A DNA stretch of 64,000 nucleotides from Jiella avicenniae. GTDB lineage: Bacteria > Pseudomonadota > Alphaproteobacteria > Rhizobiales > Rhizobiaceae. The stretch covers positions 1-64,000 of the forward strand of contig NZ_JAJUWU010000005.1 of assembly GCF_021390325.1 (NCBI RefSeq), read 5' to 3'. A program made the translations under genes and the position numbers. The notes under the pieces were generated by a model. The model worked only from the letters and a program-made list of their open reading frames with translations, did not search any database and was not told the DNA's origin. Positions 26,934 through 36,253 of this stretch are shown here, piece by piece. The stretch's first letter is position 1. Each line of letters starts with the position of its first letter.

Positions 26934-27174
26934 CGCCGCTCGCTACAGTCCTCTGCCATCGCGCGTCTCGATCGCGCGCCGACGCGGTCCCGGTGTTCGT
27001 CGCGCCGTCCGGGTCGGCCTTCGCCTCACCGAGCCTTGCCATGATGGTTCGCCGCGTCTGCGGCGAGAAGGATGCCCAACCGGCGATCTCCTCGATCGTG
27101 CGCCCGCAGCCGAGGCAGAGCTCGGTCGCAGGGTCGATGCTGCAGATCCGGATGCAGGGGCTTTCGATCGCCAT
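26923..27174 (-). CDS. DUF1289 family cysteine-rich small protein
   Basis: An 83-residue protein with the DUF1289 signature [20 protein letters not shown] then RTIEEIAGW. Four conserved cysteines suggest Fe-S or zinc binding. The role is unknown. The ATG at 27174 begins at MAIESPC; a GTG ten codons upstream is less likely. It overlaps the aspartic-protease gene by 11 bases. The C-terminal 30 residues are polar and unconserved in appearance. Confidence 0.85.
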   Translation of the reverse strand: MAIESPCIRICSIDPATELCLGCGRTIEEIAGWASFSPQTRRTIMARLGEAKADPDGATNTGTASARDRDARWQRTVASGDAS

Positions 27175-27268
27175 CGAAACTCGGCTGGGGGATAAACGGG
27201 TCAACTGCCGCCCATATGGCGGCGTTCCGCCCGGGGTGCAACCGAGCGCCGTCTTTCCGGGCGCCGGG

Positions 27269-28783
27269 TCACTCGGCGGCCCACCGCGGATCGTCGAGCG
27301 CCGGCATCACTTCGAGAACGCGCGATTGCGGGAAGATGGCGATGCTCTCGGTGCCCTCGCGCAGCTTCGAACGAAGCTGAAACTCGCCATTGTGGAGCCT
27401 GACGAGCGCCTGGACGATCGGCAGGCCGAGGCCGGTTCCCTGTTCGGCGCTCTTCATCGCCACCGAGCCCTGGCCGAAGGTGGACAGGACGATCGGAATT
27501 TCCGCCTCTGCGATGCCCGGGCCGTCGTCCTTCACCGAAACGTACTGACCGGCTCCCGCCGTCCAGCCGACGGAGACGACGATCTCGCCGCCGCGCGGGG
27601 TGAACTTCACCGCATTGGACAGGAGATTGAGGATGATCTGGCGAACCGCTCGTTCATCGGCCCAAAGGGCCGGAAGATCCTGCTCGAAGGCGCCGCGGAC
27701 CCGCAGTCCCTTCGCCTCCGCCTTGATCCGCACGACGCCCAGGCACTCCTTGGCGATGGCGACGAGCTCGACCGCCTCCTCGTTGAGGTTGAACTGTCCG
27801 GCCTCGATGCGGGACAGGTCGAGGATCTCGTTGATCAGCCCGAGCAGGTGCTGGCCGGAGGAATGGATGTCGCGAACGTATGAGCGATAGGTATCGGAGC
27901 CGAGCGGACCGAGCATCTCGCCGCTCATCACCTCCGAAAAGCCGAGAATGGCGTTGAGCGGGGTTCTGAGTTCGTGGCTCATCGTGGCGAGGAAACGGGA
28001 TTTGGCGAGGTTGGCGTCTTCTGCCCGCCGCCGCGCTTCGTCGGAGATCACCCTTGCGGTCTCGAGCTCGGCGATCAACTCGTCCTTTTCGGCCCGGTGG
28101 ACGAAGCCGCGCAGCGCCGAGCGCCGCAAGATCTCGCTGACGAGGGAAAAGAAGGCGACGGCGGCGATCAGGATGCCGGTCATCGCGATGTGGACGGCAT
28201 TGGGCTCGCCGGCGAGGCCGAGGCCGAGGAATACCGCGGCGAGCGCGAAAGTCACCGGAACCACGGCCTTCAGGGTGAAGGAGATCATCGCCGTCGAGGC
28301 GATGACGACGAACAGCACGGTGAACTGGAAGATCCCGAATTCGCGGCCCGGGAAGCCGGCCGGATCGAGCGCGGCGAGATAGACCCAGCACAGGCCCGTC
28401 ATCGCATGGCCGGTGAGGAACAGGCCGCGCCAGCGCGCCAGCCCCTCGTCCGGAATCGGCTCGCTGCCGAAGCGGCGCGCCGTCGCCACCAAAGCGAGGT
28501 AACAGCCGAGGGCGACGAGCGTCCACAGCGCGGCCGGCACGGGCCCGAGAAACACCGACAGACCGAATCCCGTCGCCATGACCGGCAGCGGCAGGACGAA
28601 GGCCGCGGCCTTCAGCGCGGCCGCATGCTGGACCAGAAGCTCGCGGGTGAAACGCGGCCCGATCTCGCCGCGCATCGCCAGACGCTCGCGAGCGGCCCGC
28701 AGCGTCTTCGCGAGATCGCCGTTGCGATTGGCCGGTCGGCGGGCGGAGCCATGGTCGACGGTGGGCGGTGCTGCAAAAGACAT
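27269..28783 (-). CDS. Multipass sensor histidine kinase, DivJ/PleC/PdhS-like
   Basis: A 504-residue kinase. About six N-terminal hydrophobic segments (from [20 protein letters not shown] to [17 protein letters not shown]) precede a coiled-coil linker, then HisKA ([20 protein letters not shown]) and HATPase_c ([43 protein letters not shown]). The HisKA sequence, followed by [20 protein letters not shown], is typical of alphaproteobacterial cell-cycle/development kinases of the PdhS/DivJ/PleC type. Whether it acts on DivK-like regulators is inference. The ATG at 28783 was chosen over one 20 codons upstream. Confidence 0.85.
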   Translation of the reverse strand: MSFAAPPTVDHGSARRPANRNGDLAKTLRAARERLAMRGEIGPRFTRELLVQHAAALKAAAFVLPLPVMATGFGLSVFLGPVPAALWTLVALGCYLALVATARRFGSEPIPDEGLARWRGLFLTGHAMTGLCWVYLAALDPAGFPGREFGIFQFTVLFVVIASTAMISFTLKAVVPVTFALAAVFLGLGLAGEPNAVHIAMTGILIAAVAFFSLVSEILRRSALRGFVHRAEKDELIAELETARVISDEARRRAEDANLAKSRFLATMSHELRTPLNAILGFSEVMSGEMLGPLGSDTYRSYVRDIHSSGQHLLGLINEILDLSRIEAGQFNLNEEAVELVAIAKECLGVVRIKAEAKGLRVRGAFEQDLPALWADERAVRQIILNLLSNAVKFTPRGGEIVVSVGWTAGAGQYVSVKDDGPGIAEAEIPIVLSTFGQGSVAMKSAEQGTGLGLPIVQALVRLHNGEFQLRSKLREGTESIAIFPQSRVLEVMPALDDPRWAAE

Positions 28784-28962
28784 GAACTGACGGCAAAAGG
28801 CCTTCGATCGCGTTTCGGTCCGACCGCCATTCTGTTTCCCCAACCTTAAAAAAATGCCTTAAGGAACCGGAAATTCTCGCAGGCCCCGTCGTTGCGCCGG
28901 AATGCCGGGAACAAACCGGCGGCGGAGGCTTTCCGCAGAAGCGAAAGACGGGAGGAAAACCG

Positions 28963-29574
28963 ATGCGCCTGTTCGATGGTGGCCGCGCGCCCAATCCGCG
29001 GCGGACGCGGATCTTCCTGGCCGAGAAGCAGGTCGAGATCGCGCTCGTGCCGGTCGACATGGCGAGGCTGGAGCACCGCTCGGACGAGATCGCCAGCCGC
29101 AATCCCTTCAAGCGGCTGCCGGTGCTCGAACTGGACGACGGCACCGTCATCACCGAATCGATCGCCATCTGCCGCTATGTCGAGGCACTGCATCCCGAGC
29201 CGCCGCTGTTCGGCACGACGCCGATCGAGATTGCCATGATCGAGATGTGGAACCGCCGGCTCGAACTGGGGCTCTATGCATCCGTCGCTGCGGCTTTCCG
29301 TCACATTCATCCGGCCATGGCCGAGTGGGAGGTGCCGCAGGTCCCCGCCTGGGGCGAGGCGAATCGCGATAAGGCCGCGGAGTTCCTGCATCTCTTCGAC
29401 GGCCATCTCGCGGCCAACCGCTTCGCCGCGGGAGACGGCTTTTCCGTCGCCGACATCACCGGCCTCGTCGCGGTCGATTTCATGAAGCCGGCGAAGATCG
29501 CGATGCCGGAAGGGCTTTCGAACGTCGCGCGCTGGTACGACGAGGTCTCCGCCCGTCCGAGTGCCGGGGCCTGA
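28963..29574 (+). CDS. Glutathione S-transferase family protein
   Basis: A 203-residue GST. The N-terminal thioredoxin fold includes PNPRRTRIFLAEKQVEIALV and the cis-Pro motif RLPVLELDDGTVITESIAI with the conserved Glu-Ser glutathione contact near residue 65. The C-terminal all-helical domain ends in DGFSVADITGLVAVDF, the N-cap/hydrophobic-staple motif. It probably conjugates or reduces small electrophiles in the cytoplasm. The next gene starts 9 bases after its stop, so they may be co-transcribed. Confidence 0.88.
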   Translation: MRLFDGGRAPNPRRTRIFLAEKQVEIALVPVDMARLEHRSDEIASRNPFKRLPVLELDDGTVITESIAICRYVEALHPEPPLFGTTPIEIAMIEMWNRRLELGLYASVAAAFRHIHPAMAEWEVPQVPAWGEANRDKAAEFLHLFDGHLAANRFAAGDGFSVADITGLVAVDFMKPAKIAMPEGLSNVARWYDEVSARPSAGA

Positions 29575-29583
29575 GCGGACTTC

Positions 29584-30225
29584 ATGCCCGACGGAAAGAC
29601 GACCGGCGGCGCGGAGGATCCGCAGGCGCTCTACCGGACGATCCGGGCCTGCCGGATCTGCCGCGACGGACCGGTCGGTCCGCCGTTGCCGATCGAGCCC
29701 AATCCGGTCCTGGCGCTGTCGCACACGGCGCGGATCGTCGTCGCCGGGCAGGCGCCGGGCAACCTCGCCGACAAGACCACGAAGCCCTTCAACGACCCTT
29801 CCGGCATCCGCCTGCGGGACTGGATGGGGATCGGCCCGGAGATCTTCTACGATTCGTCCCGCATCGCCATCGTGCCCATGGGGTTCTGCTTTCCGGGCTA
29901 CGACGGCAAGGGCGGCGACCTGCCACCGCGCCGCGAATGCCGCGCCACGTGGCATGCTCGGGTGATGGCGGCGATGCCGCAGGTCGAGCTGGTCCTGGCG
30001 ATCGGCCTGCATGCCCAGCGCTTTCACGTCCGAGCCGGCCAGAAACGTTCGCTGACCGAGACGGTCGCCGACTGGCGGGCGGTCCTCGACGGTGGTGGCC
30101 GCTTCGCGCCGGTCCTGCCCCTGCCGCATCCCTCCTGGCGCAACAACGCCTGGCTGCGCCGCAATCCGTGGTTTGCGCATGAGCTCCTGCCCGAACTCAG
30201 ACGCCGCGTCGCGGGGCTGATCTGA
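29584..30225 (+). CDS. Uracil-DNA-glycosylase-superfamily protein
   Basis: A 213-residue UDG-superfamily protein (COG1573-like). Motif 1 is VVAGQAPGNLADKTTKPFND near residue 50 and motif 2 is LPHPSWRNNAW near residue 180, matching the GEAPG and HPS pattern of UDG families 4/5/6 with variation. An N-terminal CRICR pair may be a remnant metal ligand; a full 4Fe-4S set is not obvious. Close relatives are often annotated only as 'uracil-DNA glycosylase family', so catalytic activity is uncertain. Confidence 0.75.
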   Translation: MPDGKTTGGAEDPQALYRTIRACRICRDGPVGPPLPIEPNPVLALSHTARIVVAGQAPGNLADKTTKPFNDPSGIRLRDWMGIGPEIFYDSSRIAIVPMGFCFPGYDGKGGDLPPRRECRATWHARVMAAMPQVELVLAIGLHAQRFHVRAGQKRSLTETVADWRAVLDGGGRFAPVLPLPHPSWRNNAWLRRNPWFAHELLPELRRRVAGLI

Positions 30226-30338
30226 CGAGGCGCCGCGCATGCAGCGCTTTCACGGCCTTGACGCCCGGCCTATAAGCCGTGACGATCATGGGCGGTTCCG
30301 ACATGGCAATCGCGCACCGGCGACGGCGGGAAAAGACG

Positions 30339-30581
30339 ATGCAGACGATTTTCGTACAGTTCAAATGCCGGCCGGGCATGGCCTACAAGGTGGCGGATTC
30401 GCTCGCACTGGAAGTCGAGGAGATTTCGGAGGTTTATTCGACCTCCGGCCATTACGATCTCATCGCCAAGTTCTATCTGTCAGACGATCGCGACATCGGC
30501 CACTTCGTTACGGAACGGCTTCAGGTTCTGGAGGGGGTGTCCGACACCTTCACGCTCGTTGCCTTCAAGGCTTTCGGATAG
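30339..30581 (+). CDS. Stand-alone Lrp/AsnC ligand-binding (RAM) domain protein
   Basis: An 80-residue protein that consists only of the RAM/ACT-like effector domain of Lrp/AsnC regulators: TIFVQFKCRPGMAYKVADSL, EVYSTSGHYDLIAKFYLSDD and DTFTLVAFKAFG. It has no HTH, so it presumably binds an amino acid or oligomerises with full-length Lrp proteins. The ATG at 30339 gives the typical length. Its last 102 bases overlap, on the opposite strand, the 3' end of the GGDEF gene. Confidence 0.85.
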   Translation: MQTIFVQFKCRPGMAYKVADSLALEVEEISEVYSTSGHYDLIAKFYLSDDRDIGHFVTERLQVLEGVSDTFTLVAFKAFG

Positions 30582-31742
30582 GTCTCCGGCGGGATCGGGC
30601 GGTGGCGGCGGCCAGACGCGGTTGCGGCCGGCCTGCTTGGCGGCGTAGAGCGCCGCGTCCGCGGCGGCGATGAGGGTTTCCGGCGAGACGGTTCGGACGT
30701 CGTCGACCATCGCGCCGATACTGACGGTGATGGCCGTCTCGCCATCCGCATGGCGCATCCCGAGGCCTTCGATCTCCATCCGGATGCGCTCGGCGATCCG
30801 CAAGGCGTCGTCCGGCGACGTCGACCGCAGGAGAACCAGAAATTCCTCGCCACCGAAGCGAACGACGAGATCGCGATCCCGGCGGGTGAGGCGGACCAAG
30901 AGATCGGCGATCTCCCGCAGGCACAGATCGCCGGCGAGATGGCCGTTCTGATCGTTGAACTGCTTGAAGTGATCGACGTCGATCATCAGGATGGCGATGG
31001 TCGACGATGACGATCCCAGCGCCAGCTCCGCGAACACCGCTTCCAGGCGGCGGCGGTTGAACAGCCCCGTCAAGGCATCGCGCGAGGCCTCCGTCTTCGC
31101 CTCTTCGATGCGCAGCTTGTCCTGCATGCGGCGCAGGAAGCCATGGCGCGCATCCCGCTGGATCTGGCGGTTTCCCGAGAGCGAGAGATAGGCGGCCGCA
31201 GCCGACGCCATCATGCCGATCACCAGCACGGGCAGAGGCGCTCCGGCGACGATCAACGTTCCCACATACACCATCAGGGCGAAGGCGCTGGCGACGATGG
31301 CATGCCAGTATTCCATCCGGAACAACAGGTTCATGTAAATCAACACGAAGATCGCCAGATAATGATAGTGCTGCGCCGCCTCGCTGGCGCTGTACGAGTA
31401 GATCACCATGATCTGGCCGATCATCGCGAGCGGACCGAGCGCCGTGCAGACGTCCTGGGTGCGGGGATCGCAATCGCTCTGCATGCAGAGCGAGGAGAGA
31501 ATGATGATTGGCGAGACGAGGAGGAAGTGCAGGGCGACGCTGAGCCGGAAGGTCTCCGGCAACAGGACATAATCGACGACGAGAAAGACGTTGTAGCAGA
31601 CCAGTGTCGGACCGAGCATCGCGGTCGACAGGCGCCGCCGGAAGCGCGAGCGGTAAGCGTGATAGGTGGTCTCGACGCTTTGCGGAAAGGCAAGGCGATA
31701 GCCGCGTTCGAGTATCAGTCGGTCGACGTGATCCAGCTGCAT
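30480..31742 (-). CDS. Membrane-bound diguanylate cyclase (GGDEF)
   Basis: A 420-residue protein with six or so N-terminal hydrophobic segments (from MLGPTLVCYNVFLVVDYVLL to VLVIGMMASAAAAYLSL) and a C-terminal GGDEF domain. Visible are DALTGLFNRRRLE, MIDVDHFKQFND and the active site RFGGEEF. RDRD five residues before GGEEF is a complete RxxD inhibitory site, so product inhibition by c-di-GMP is expected. About 37 tail residues follow the domain and are encoded antisense to the Lrp-like gene. No EAL domain is present. Confidence 0.9.
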   Translation of the reverse strand: MQLDHVDRLILERGYRLAFPQSVETTYHAYRSRFRRRLSTAMLGPTLVCYNVFLVVDYVLLPETFRLSVALHFLLVSPIIILSSLCMQSDCDPRTQDVCTALGPLAMIGQIMVIYSYSASEAAQHYHYLAIFVLIYMNLLFRMEYWHAIVASAFALMVYVGTLIVAGAPLPVLVIGMMASAAAAYLSLSGNRQIQRDARHGFLRRMQDKLRIEEAKTEASRDALTGLFNRRRLEAVFAELALGSSSSTIAILMIDVDHFKQFNDQNGHLAGDLCLREIADLLVRLTRRDRDLVVRFGGEEFLVLLRSTSPDDALRIAERIRMEIEGLGMRHADGETAITVSIGAMVDDVRTVSPETLIAAADAALYAAKQAGRNRVWPPPPPDPAGDLSESLEGNEREGVGHPLQNLKPFRNEVADVAIV

Positions 31743-32100
31743 GGCGTTGCGACATCCTCCGCAACTGATACTGCCTGATTACAACTTAAAGCCGCCTTTA
31801 CGGGATCGCTCAAAAGCAAGGATGATTGCCGCGCAGAGAGGTGGCGCGGCGACGGCCGATCGGTGCAGCTTCGATCCGGGGGGCACAGAGCGCCGTGCGT
31901 CCAATCGGACCCACAAAGGACGATCTAAGCCATTGAATCTCCGCATCGTGCTTTTGGAAAATCGACTCCGAATTTCGGGCCGATGCTGTAGTGCCGGAAA
32001 AGGCCCATCATCGATCCGCGGATCGATGATGGGCCTGCGGCTCCCGCGGCGGTCCACCGCAGAGAAGGAAGTCCCGTGCGCCCGAGCCCGGGCGCCCGGC
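31743..32100. other. Intergenic region between GGDEF and outer-membrane protein genes
   Basis: No gene is supported in these 358 bases. They hold the GGDEF promoter region, an AT-richer stretch near 31770-31800 and, at the right end, the terminator of the outer-membrane protein gene (31998-32035). Confidence 0.45.
31998..32035 (-). terminator. Terminator of the outer-membrane protein gene
   Basis: A perfect 34-base palindrome (32002-32035) is followed on the minus strand by TTTTCC (31998-32001 read in reverse). It lies 66 bases downstream of the barrel gene's stop codon. The perfect arms and T-run make it a convincing intrinsic terminator. Confidence 0.75.
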
Positions 32101-32901
32101 CTACCAGAGCGAATAGCGGATGCCCGCCTGGATCGTATGACGCTGGAAGCCGTCGTCGCTGCTGCTGGCGCTGAAGGTGTCGCCGGTGGAGGTGTCGACA
32201 CCTGAGACCGAAAGCATTTCGCCGCCGTCGACGTCGGTGAAGCGATAGCCGAGATCGAACTTCAGATTCTGCGACACGTCGTAGGAGACGCCGGCCATCA
32301 GCGAATAGGCGAAACGCCAGTCGGAACCTTCCTTGATGCCGAGTTCGTCGTAGGTGGAACTGCAATCGATCCCGGCATAGTTGCATTTCAGGTCGTAGGA
32401 TACCTGGACGCCGCCCGCGCCGGCGCCGAGGTAGGGCGTGAAGCCGGCATAGGTGCCGAGGTCGACATAGGCGTTGGCCATCAGCTCGTAGGCCGTCGCC
32501 TCGGTGTCGAGGGAGACGCCGTCGGAGGCGAGGCTGGCACCATCGACGTCGCGGCTCCAATAGCCGAAGGTTGCGTCGGCACGAAGGAATTCGTTGAACT
32601 TGTAGCCGATGCCGGCGCTGAAGGAGGCGCTGGCCGGGAGTTCTAGGCCGTCGTAAGTGCCGCTGGCCACAGTGGCGCCGTTGACGCTGGCATCGAAGCT
32701 GGTGTCGAGGTCGCTCTTGAACTGATAACCGACGTCGCCGCGCAGGTACCAGCCGGTGCCGATCTCGACCGGCTGCACCTCCGGCACGTTCTGATAGGTC
32801 GGCATTTCGTAGATCGGTGAAAGATCGGCGGCGATGGCCGTCCCGCTCGCCGAGCAGATCGCGACAGACGCGAGTGCGCCGAACCAGTTCCACACTTTCA
32901 T
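32101..32901 (-). CDS. Outer-membrane beta-barrel protein, Omp25/Omp31-like
   Basis: A 266-residue protein with a Sec signal (FGALASVAICSASGTAIAA) and alternating amphipathic strands such as WYLRGDVGYQFK, ASFSAGIGYKFN, YAYVDLGTYAGFTPYLGAG-like and LKFDLGYRFTDVD. It ends in AGIRYSLW, a C-terminal aromatic residue of the BAM-recognised kind. This matches the small eight-stranded porin-family barrels of Rhizobiales (Omp25/31, RopB). A loop pair of cysteines (KCNYAGIDCSS) may form a disulfide. It is monocistronic, with a strong terminator. Confidence 0.87.
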   Translation of the reverse strand: MKVWNWFGALASVAICSASGTAIAADLSPIYEMPTYQNVPEVQPVEIGTGWYLRGDVGYQFKSDLDTSFDASVNGATVASGTYDGLELPASASFSAGIGYKFNEFLRADATFGYWSRDVDGASLASDGVSLDTEATAYELMANAYVDLGTYAGFTPYLGAGAGGVQVSYDLKCNYAGIDCSSTYDELGIKEGSDWRFAYSLMAGVSYDVSQNLKFDLGYRFTDVDGGEMLSVSGVDTSTGDTFSASSSDDGFQRHTIQAGIRYSLW

Positions 32902-33035
32902 CGACTTCAGGTCCTCTGCCCATGGCGGCTTGAATTGCGGCCGAGCTTGCCGCGGCCACCTTGAGCGGGACTGTCGCAGGGAAGGGTTAATCGGCCGTTA
33001 ACCGTGTTTCTTAACCATGCCGGATCGCCGGACGG

Positions 33036-34676
33036 TCATCTTTCGGATCTCTCGGCCGCCTCGGCCCGGGCGCGCTCGCGAAACATCCGGCGGACGATCT
33101 TGCCGCTGGTCGTCAGCGGCATCTCGTCGACGAAGGCGATCTCGCGCGGATATTCGTGGGCGGACAGCCTCGTGCGCACGAATGCCTGGATCTCGTCGGC
33201 GAGGGCCGGTGATGCCGGTTGCCCGTCCCTGAGGACGACATAGGCCTTGACGATCTCGGTGCGCAGCGGGTCCGGCTTTCCCACGACGGCGGCGAGTTTC
33301 ACCGCCTCGTGGGCGAGCAGGCAGTTTTCCACCTCGCCAGGGCCGATCCGGTAACCTGCCGAAGTGATGATGTCGTCGTCGCGGCCGAGGAAGGCGACGT
33401 AGCCGTCCGCGTCCATCACCGCCTGATCGCCGGTCATCAGCCAGTCGCCGGAGAACTTCGCCGCGGTCGCTGCCGGATCCTGCCAGTAGTTCAGGAACAT
33501 CACCGGGTCCGGCGCCCTGACCGCGATGGTTCCGGGCGTGCCCGCCGGCACTTCCCGCCCGTCCTCGCCGAGAAGCGCCACGCGGTGGCCCGGTACGGGT
33601 TTGCCGATCGCCCCGGCGCGCGAGACGCCATGCGCCGCCGCGGAACCTAGGACCATGTTGCACTCGGTCTGCCCGTAAAATTCGTTGACCGTGATGGCCA
33701 GCGCCCGGCGCGCCCATTCGTAGGTCGCCGCCGGCAGGCTTTCGCCGGCCGACGCGATGGTGCGCAGGACGAGATCCTTCACCGCCGGCTCGTCGCCCGC
33801 AGCGGCCAGCATGCGCAAGGCCGTCGCCGGCAGGAAGGCGTTCCTGACGCCTTGCCGCGCCATCAGACGGTAGGCCTCTTCCGCCCGGAACCGCTCGGCC
33901 GAAAACACCACGGGGACGCCGAGCTGCAGCGACGGCAGGAGGACGTTGAGAAGACCGCCCGCCCACGCCCAGTCGGACGGTGTCCATATCCGGTCGCCGG
34001 GCCGCGGGTAATCCTCGTGGTGGAAGCGTATGCCCGGCAGATGGCCGAGGACGACCCGATGGCCATGCAGCGCGCCCTTCGGCGGCCCGGTCGTCCCCGA
34101 GGTGAAGATGATCAGCGCCGGATCGTCCGGCACGGTCGCGGCGTCTTCGAGCGTACCGCCGGGCTCGGCGATCAGCTTTTCGAAGTCGAACCAGCCAGCG
34201 CCGGGATCGTCCTCGCCCTCGACCACGACGACGCTTTCGAGCGCCGGAAGCGAATCCCGGACGGCGCCGAAGGTCTCGAGCCCTTCGCGGTGCAGCACGG
34301 CCATCTTCGCGCCCGCGGCCTTCAATCGGAAGCCCAGCGCCTCGGGGCCGAAGCGCATCGCCAGCGGCACGGCGATGGCCCCCAGCCGGTAGACGGCGAG
34401 ATGGGCGATCACCGTCTGGAAGCTCTGCGGCAGGACGATCGCCACCCGGTCGCCTCGGCCGACGCCCTTCGCCGCCATCGCCGCGGCGAGCCTGCGGGAC
34501 GAATCGGCCAGTCCGCCGTAGTCGAGCGTCCTCGCCGGAGCCTCGCCGCGGTCTTCGACGAGGCAGATCCGGTCCGGCTCGCTCCGCGCCCAGCCGTCGG
34601 CGCAGGCGGCGGCGATGTTGTAGCGGGCCGGGAGGTTCCAGGCGAAATCGGCGGTGAGCGTCTGATAATTTTGCAT
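33036..34676 (-). CDS. AMP-forming acyl-CoA synthetase
   Basis: A 546-residue adenylate-forming enzyme of the ANL superfamily. Motifs are IIFTSGTTGPPKGALHG (P-loop) near residue 198, NEFYGQTECNMVLG (A5), DWLMTGDQAVMDADGYV (A7 Asp), FLGRDDDIITSAGYRIGPGE (A8 hinge) and PLTTSGKIVRRMFRE with the A10 catalytic Lys. This pattern fits medium-chain or acetyl/propionyl-like acyl-CoA synthetases (acyl + ATP + CoA to acyl-CoA). The exact acid is unknown. It is monocistronic; it could feed the CoA pathways elsewhere in the window but is not linked to them. The ATG at 34676 begins at MQNYQTL. Confidence 0.88.
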   Translation of the reverse strand: MQNYQTLTADFAWNLPARYNIAAACADGWARSEPDRICLVEDRGEAPARTLDYGGLADSSRRLAAAMAAKGVGRGDRVAIVLPQSFQTVIAHLAVYRLGAIAVPLAMRFGPEALGFRLKAAGAKMAVLHREGLETFGAVRDSLPALESVVVVEGEDDPGAGWFDFEKLIAEPGGTLEDAATVPDDPALIIFTSGTTGPPKGALHGHRVVLGHLPGIRFHHEDYPRPGDRIWTPSDWAWAGGLLNVLLPSLQLGVPVVFSAERFRAEEAYRLMARQGVRNAFLPATALRMLAAAGDEPAVKDLVLRTIASAGESLPAATYEWARRALAITVNEFYGQTECNMVLGSAAAHGVSRAGAIGKPVPGHRVALLGEDGREVPAGTPGTIAVRAPDPVMFLNYWQDPAATAAKFSGDWLMTGDQAVMDADGYVAFLGRDDDIITSAGYRIGPGEVENCLLAHEAVKLAAVVGKPDPLRTEIVKAYVVLRDGQPASPALADEIQAFVRTRLSAHEYPREIAFVDEMPLTTSGKIVRRMFRERARAEAAERSER

Positions 34677-34891
34677 CGCGACATGCCAAGAAGCACTCGC
34701 CGCGCGTCGCGGCAAGGGCCGGCGTCCGTCGGTGACCCGGAAGCGCTTGCTCGTGGCTCGGGCGACGTTACGTCAATTCCGTCGACACGGCGTCGGCTTC
34801 GTGCTTAAACGTGCCGGTGCCGCTGGGGCGGATCGCTGCGGGAAATTTGTGCTCCGACGCGGTGATGTCATGAGACGACGGGTTTTTCCCC

Positions 34892-36253
34892 TTGACCGAA
34901 CTCATCGCCAGGATCCTTTTCCTCACTTTCCTCTGCGGCTCGCTTCTGTTGCCTTCGCCGGCGCTGGCCGCACCGCAATACGAGCTCTGGGAACTGCAGA
35001 TCCTGACCAATCTTCAAGGCTTGCAGATCAACCGGCAATGCGTGCCGAACGGCGGGGCGCAGCACATCCACATCCTCGGCGTCAGCTCCGACGACACGTT
35101 GCTCAGCCCGGTCGAGAAGACGGCGATCCTCTCCGACCTGTCCGAACTGATCTCGACCCGCACCAACGCCCGTACCACCAAGGCCGACAATTTCCAGTCG
35201 ATCGCCACGAGCTACAGCGGCTTTTCGGAATCGGCTTCCCGCGAGATCGACCAGCTGGTGGAGAGCGCCTCCAGCGCCGACATCACCGTCCTCGTCCGGC
35301 CGTTCCGCGACAACGGCGCCAGCGTCGACACCGAGATCCGGCTCTGGGCGCGCGGGGCAGGGGGCGCCGATCCGGGGCTCAACTGCGTCCAGTCGTTTTC
35401 CGTCGAGATCCCGACCAAGAAGGAGGATCCGGCGTGTGCCGCGGCCTTCGCCAAGTCGAGGCGCGACAACGATCCCGCGCGGCTGGAGGCGTTTCGGGAC
35501 TTCTTTCCGCAATGTCCGCAGGCCGCGGAGGCGGATGGCCTCGTCACGGCGCTGCGGGCGAGCGAGGCGCAGAAGGCCGATCGCGAGCGCTGCGAGCGGA
35601 ACTTCGCCCGGGCTCGGGCCGAGGGATCGGTCGCGGCCTATTCGGCCTATCTCGACGAGAACATCGACTGTCCGGGGCGCGACGTCGTCATGGCGCTGCG
35701 CGATCAGGCGGCCGAGGGCGCCGCCTGCGAAACCGCCTATCGCGACGCGCGGCGGCTCGACACGCTGGAGGCCTACGAACGCTTCATGCTCGAGAACCGC
35801 GCCTGCCCGCAGGCCGATACGGCCTCGGCATTCCTCACCATGAAACGCCAGGAGGCGGAACGGGCGAAGGTCGCGGAGGAAGAGCGCGCCAAAGCCGGGA
35901 CGGAACGGCAGAAGGCGCAGGACGACTCCCGCCAGGCCGTGATGGTGCCGAACTACAGCGCGCCGCCGAGCTACGATCAGCCGCCGGCCTCCAATCCACC
36001 GGCCTACGTTCCCCCGGCAAGTGCCGGCGCGACCTATCGCGGCTATCCGATTCCGCCCGATCTCGCCGCCTCTACCTGCGGTCAGCTCTGGTACGCGCGC
36101 AACCTCCTCTTCGACCTCGCCGGCTACTGCTTCAAGTCGGCGAAGGCCCAGCGCTACTTCTCGAATGCCGGCTGCACCGGTGCCAGCCCGCGCGGCTCCG
36201 ACGCCGCGGAGGTCAGCCGGCTGCAGGCGCTGGAACGGCAGAATGGCTGCTGA
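34892..36253 (+). CDS. Secreted YARHG-domain protein
   Basis: A 453-residue protein with a Sec signal (ILFLTFLCGSLLLPSPALAA). Residues 27-175 form a domain I do not recognise, with two cysteines. Next comes a region of about 180 residues with repeated Cys-spaced helical units (CAAAFAKSRRD, CERNFARARAEG, CETAYRDARR), then an Ala/Glu/Lys coiled-coil stretch and a Pro/Tyr-rich linker. The C-terminal YARHG domain reads CGQLWYARNLLFDLAGYCFK. YARHG domains are extracellular and thought to bind the cell wall or cell surface. The start is TTG 34892, with no strong ribosome-binding site. It overlaps or abuts the M15 peptidase gene, supporting a cell-wall role. Confidence 0.8.
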   Translation: MTELIARILFLTFLCGSLLLPSPALAAPQYELWELQILTNLQGLQINRQCVPNGGAQHIHILGVSSDDTLLSPVEKTAILSDLSELISTRTNARTTKADNFQSIATSYSGFSESASREIDQLVESASSADITVLVRPFRDNGASVDTEIRLWARGAGGADPGLNCVQSFSVEIPTKKEDPACAAAFAKSRRDNDPARLEAFRDFFPQCPQAAEADGLVTALRASEAQKADRERCERNFARARAEGSVAAYSAYLDENIDCPGRDVVMALRDQAAEGAACETAYRDARRLDTLEAYERFMLENRACPQADTASAFLTMKRQEAERAKVAEEERAKAGTERQKAQDDSRQAVMVPNYSAPPSYDQPPASNPPAYVPPASAGATYRGYPIPPDLAASTCGQLWYARNLLFDLAGYCFKSAKAQRYFSNAGCTGASPRGSDAAEVSRLQALERQNGC

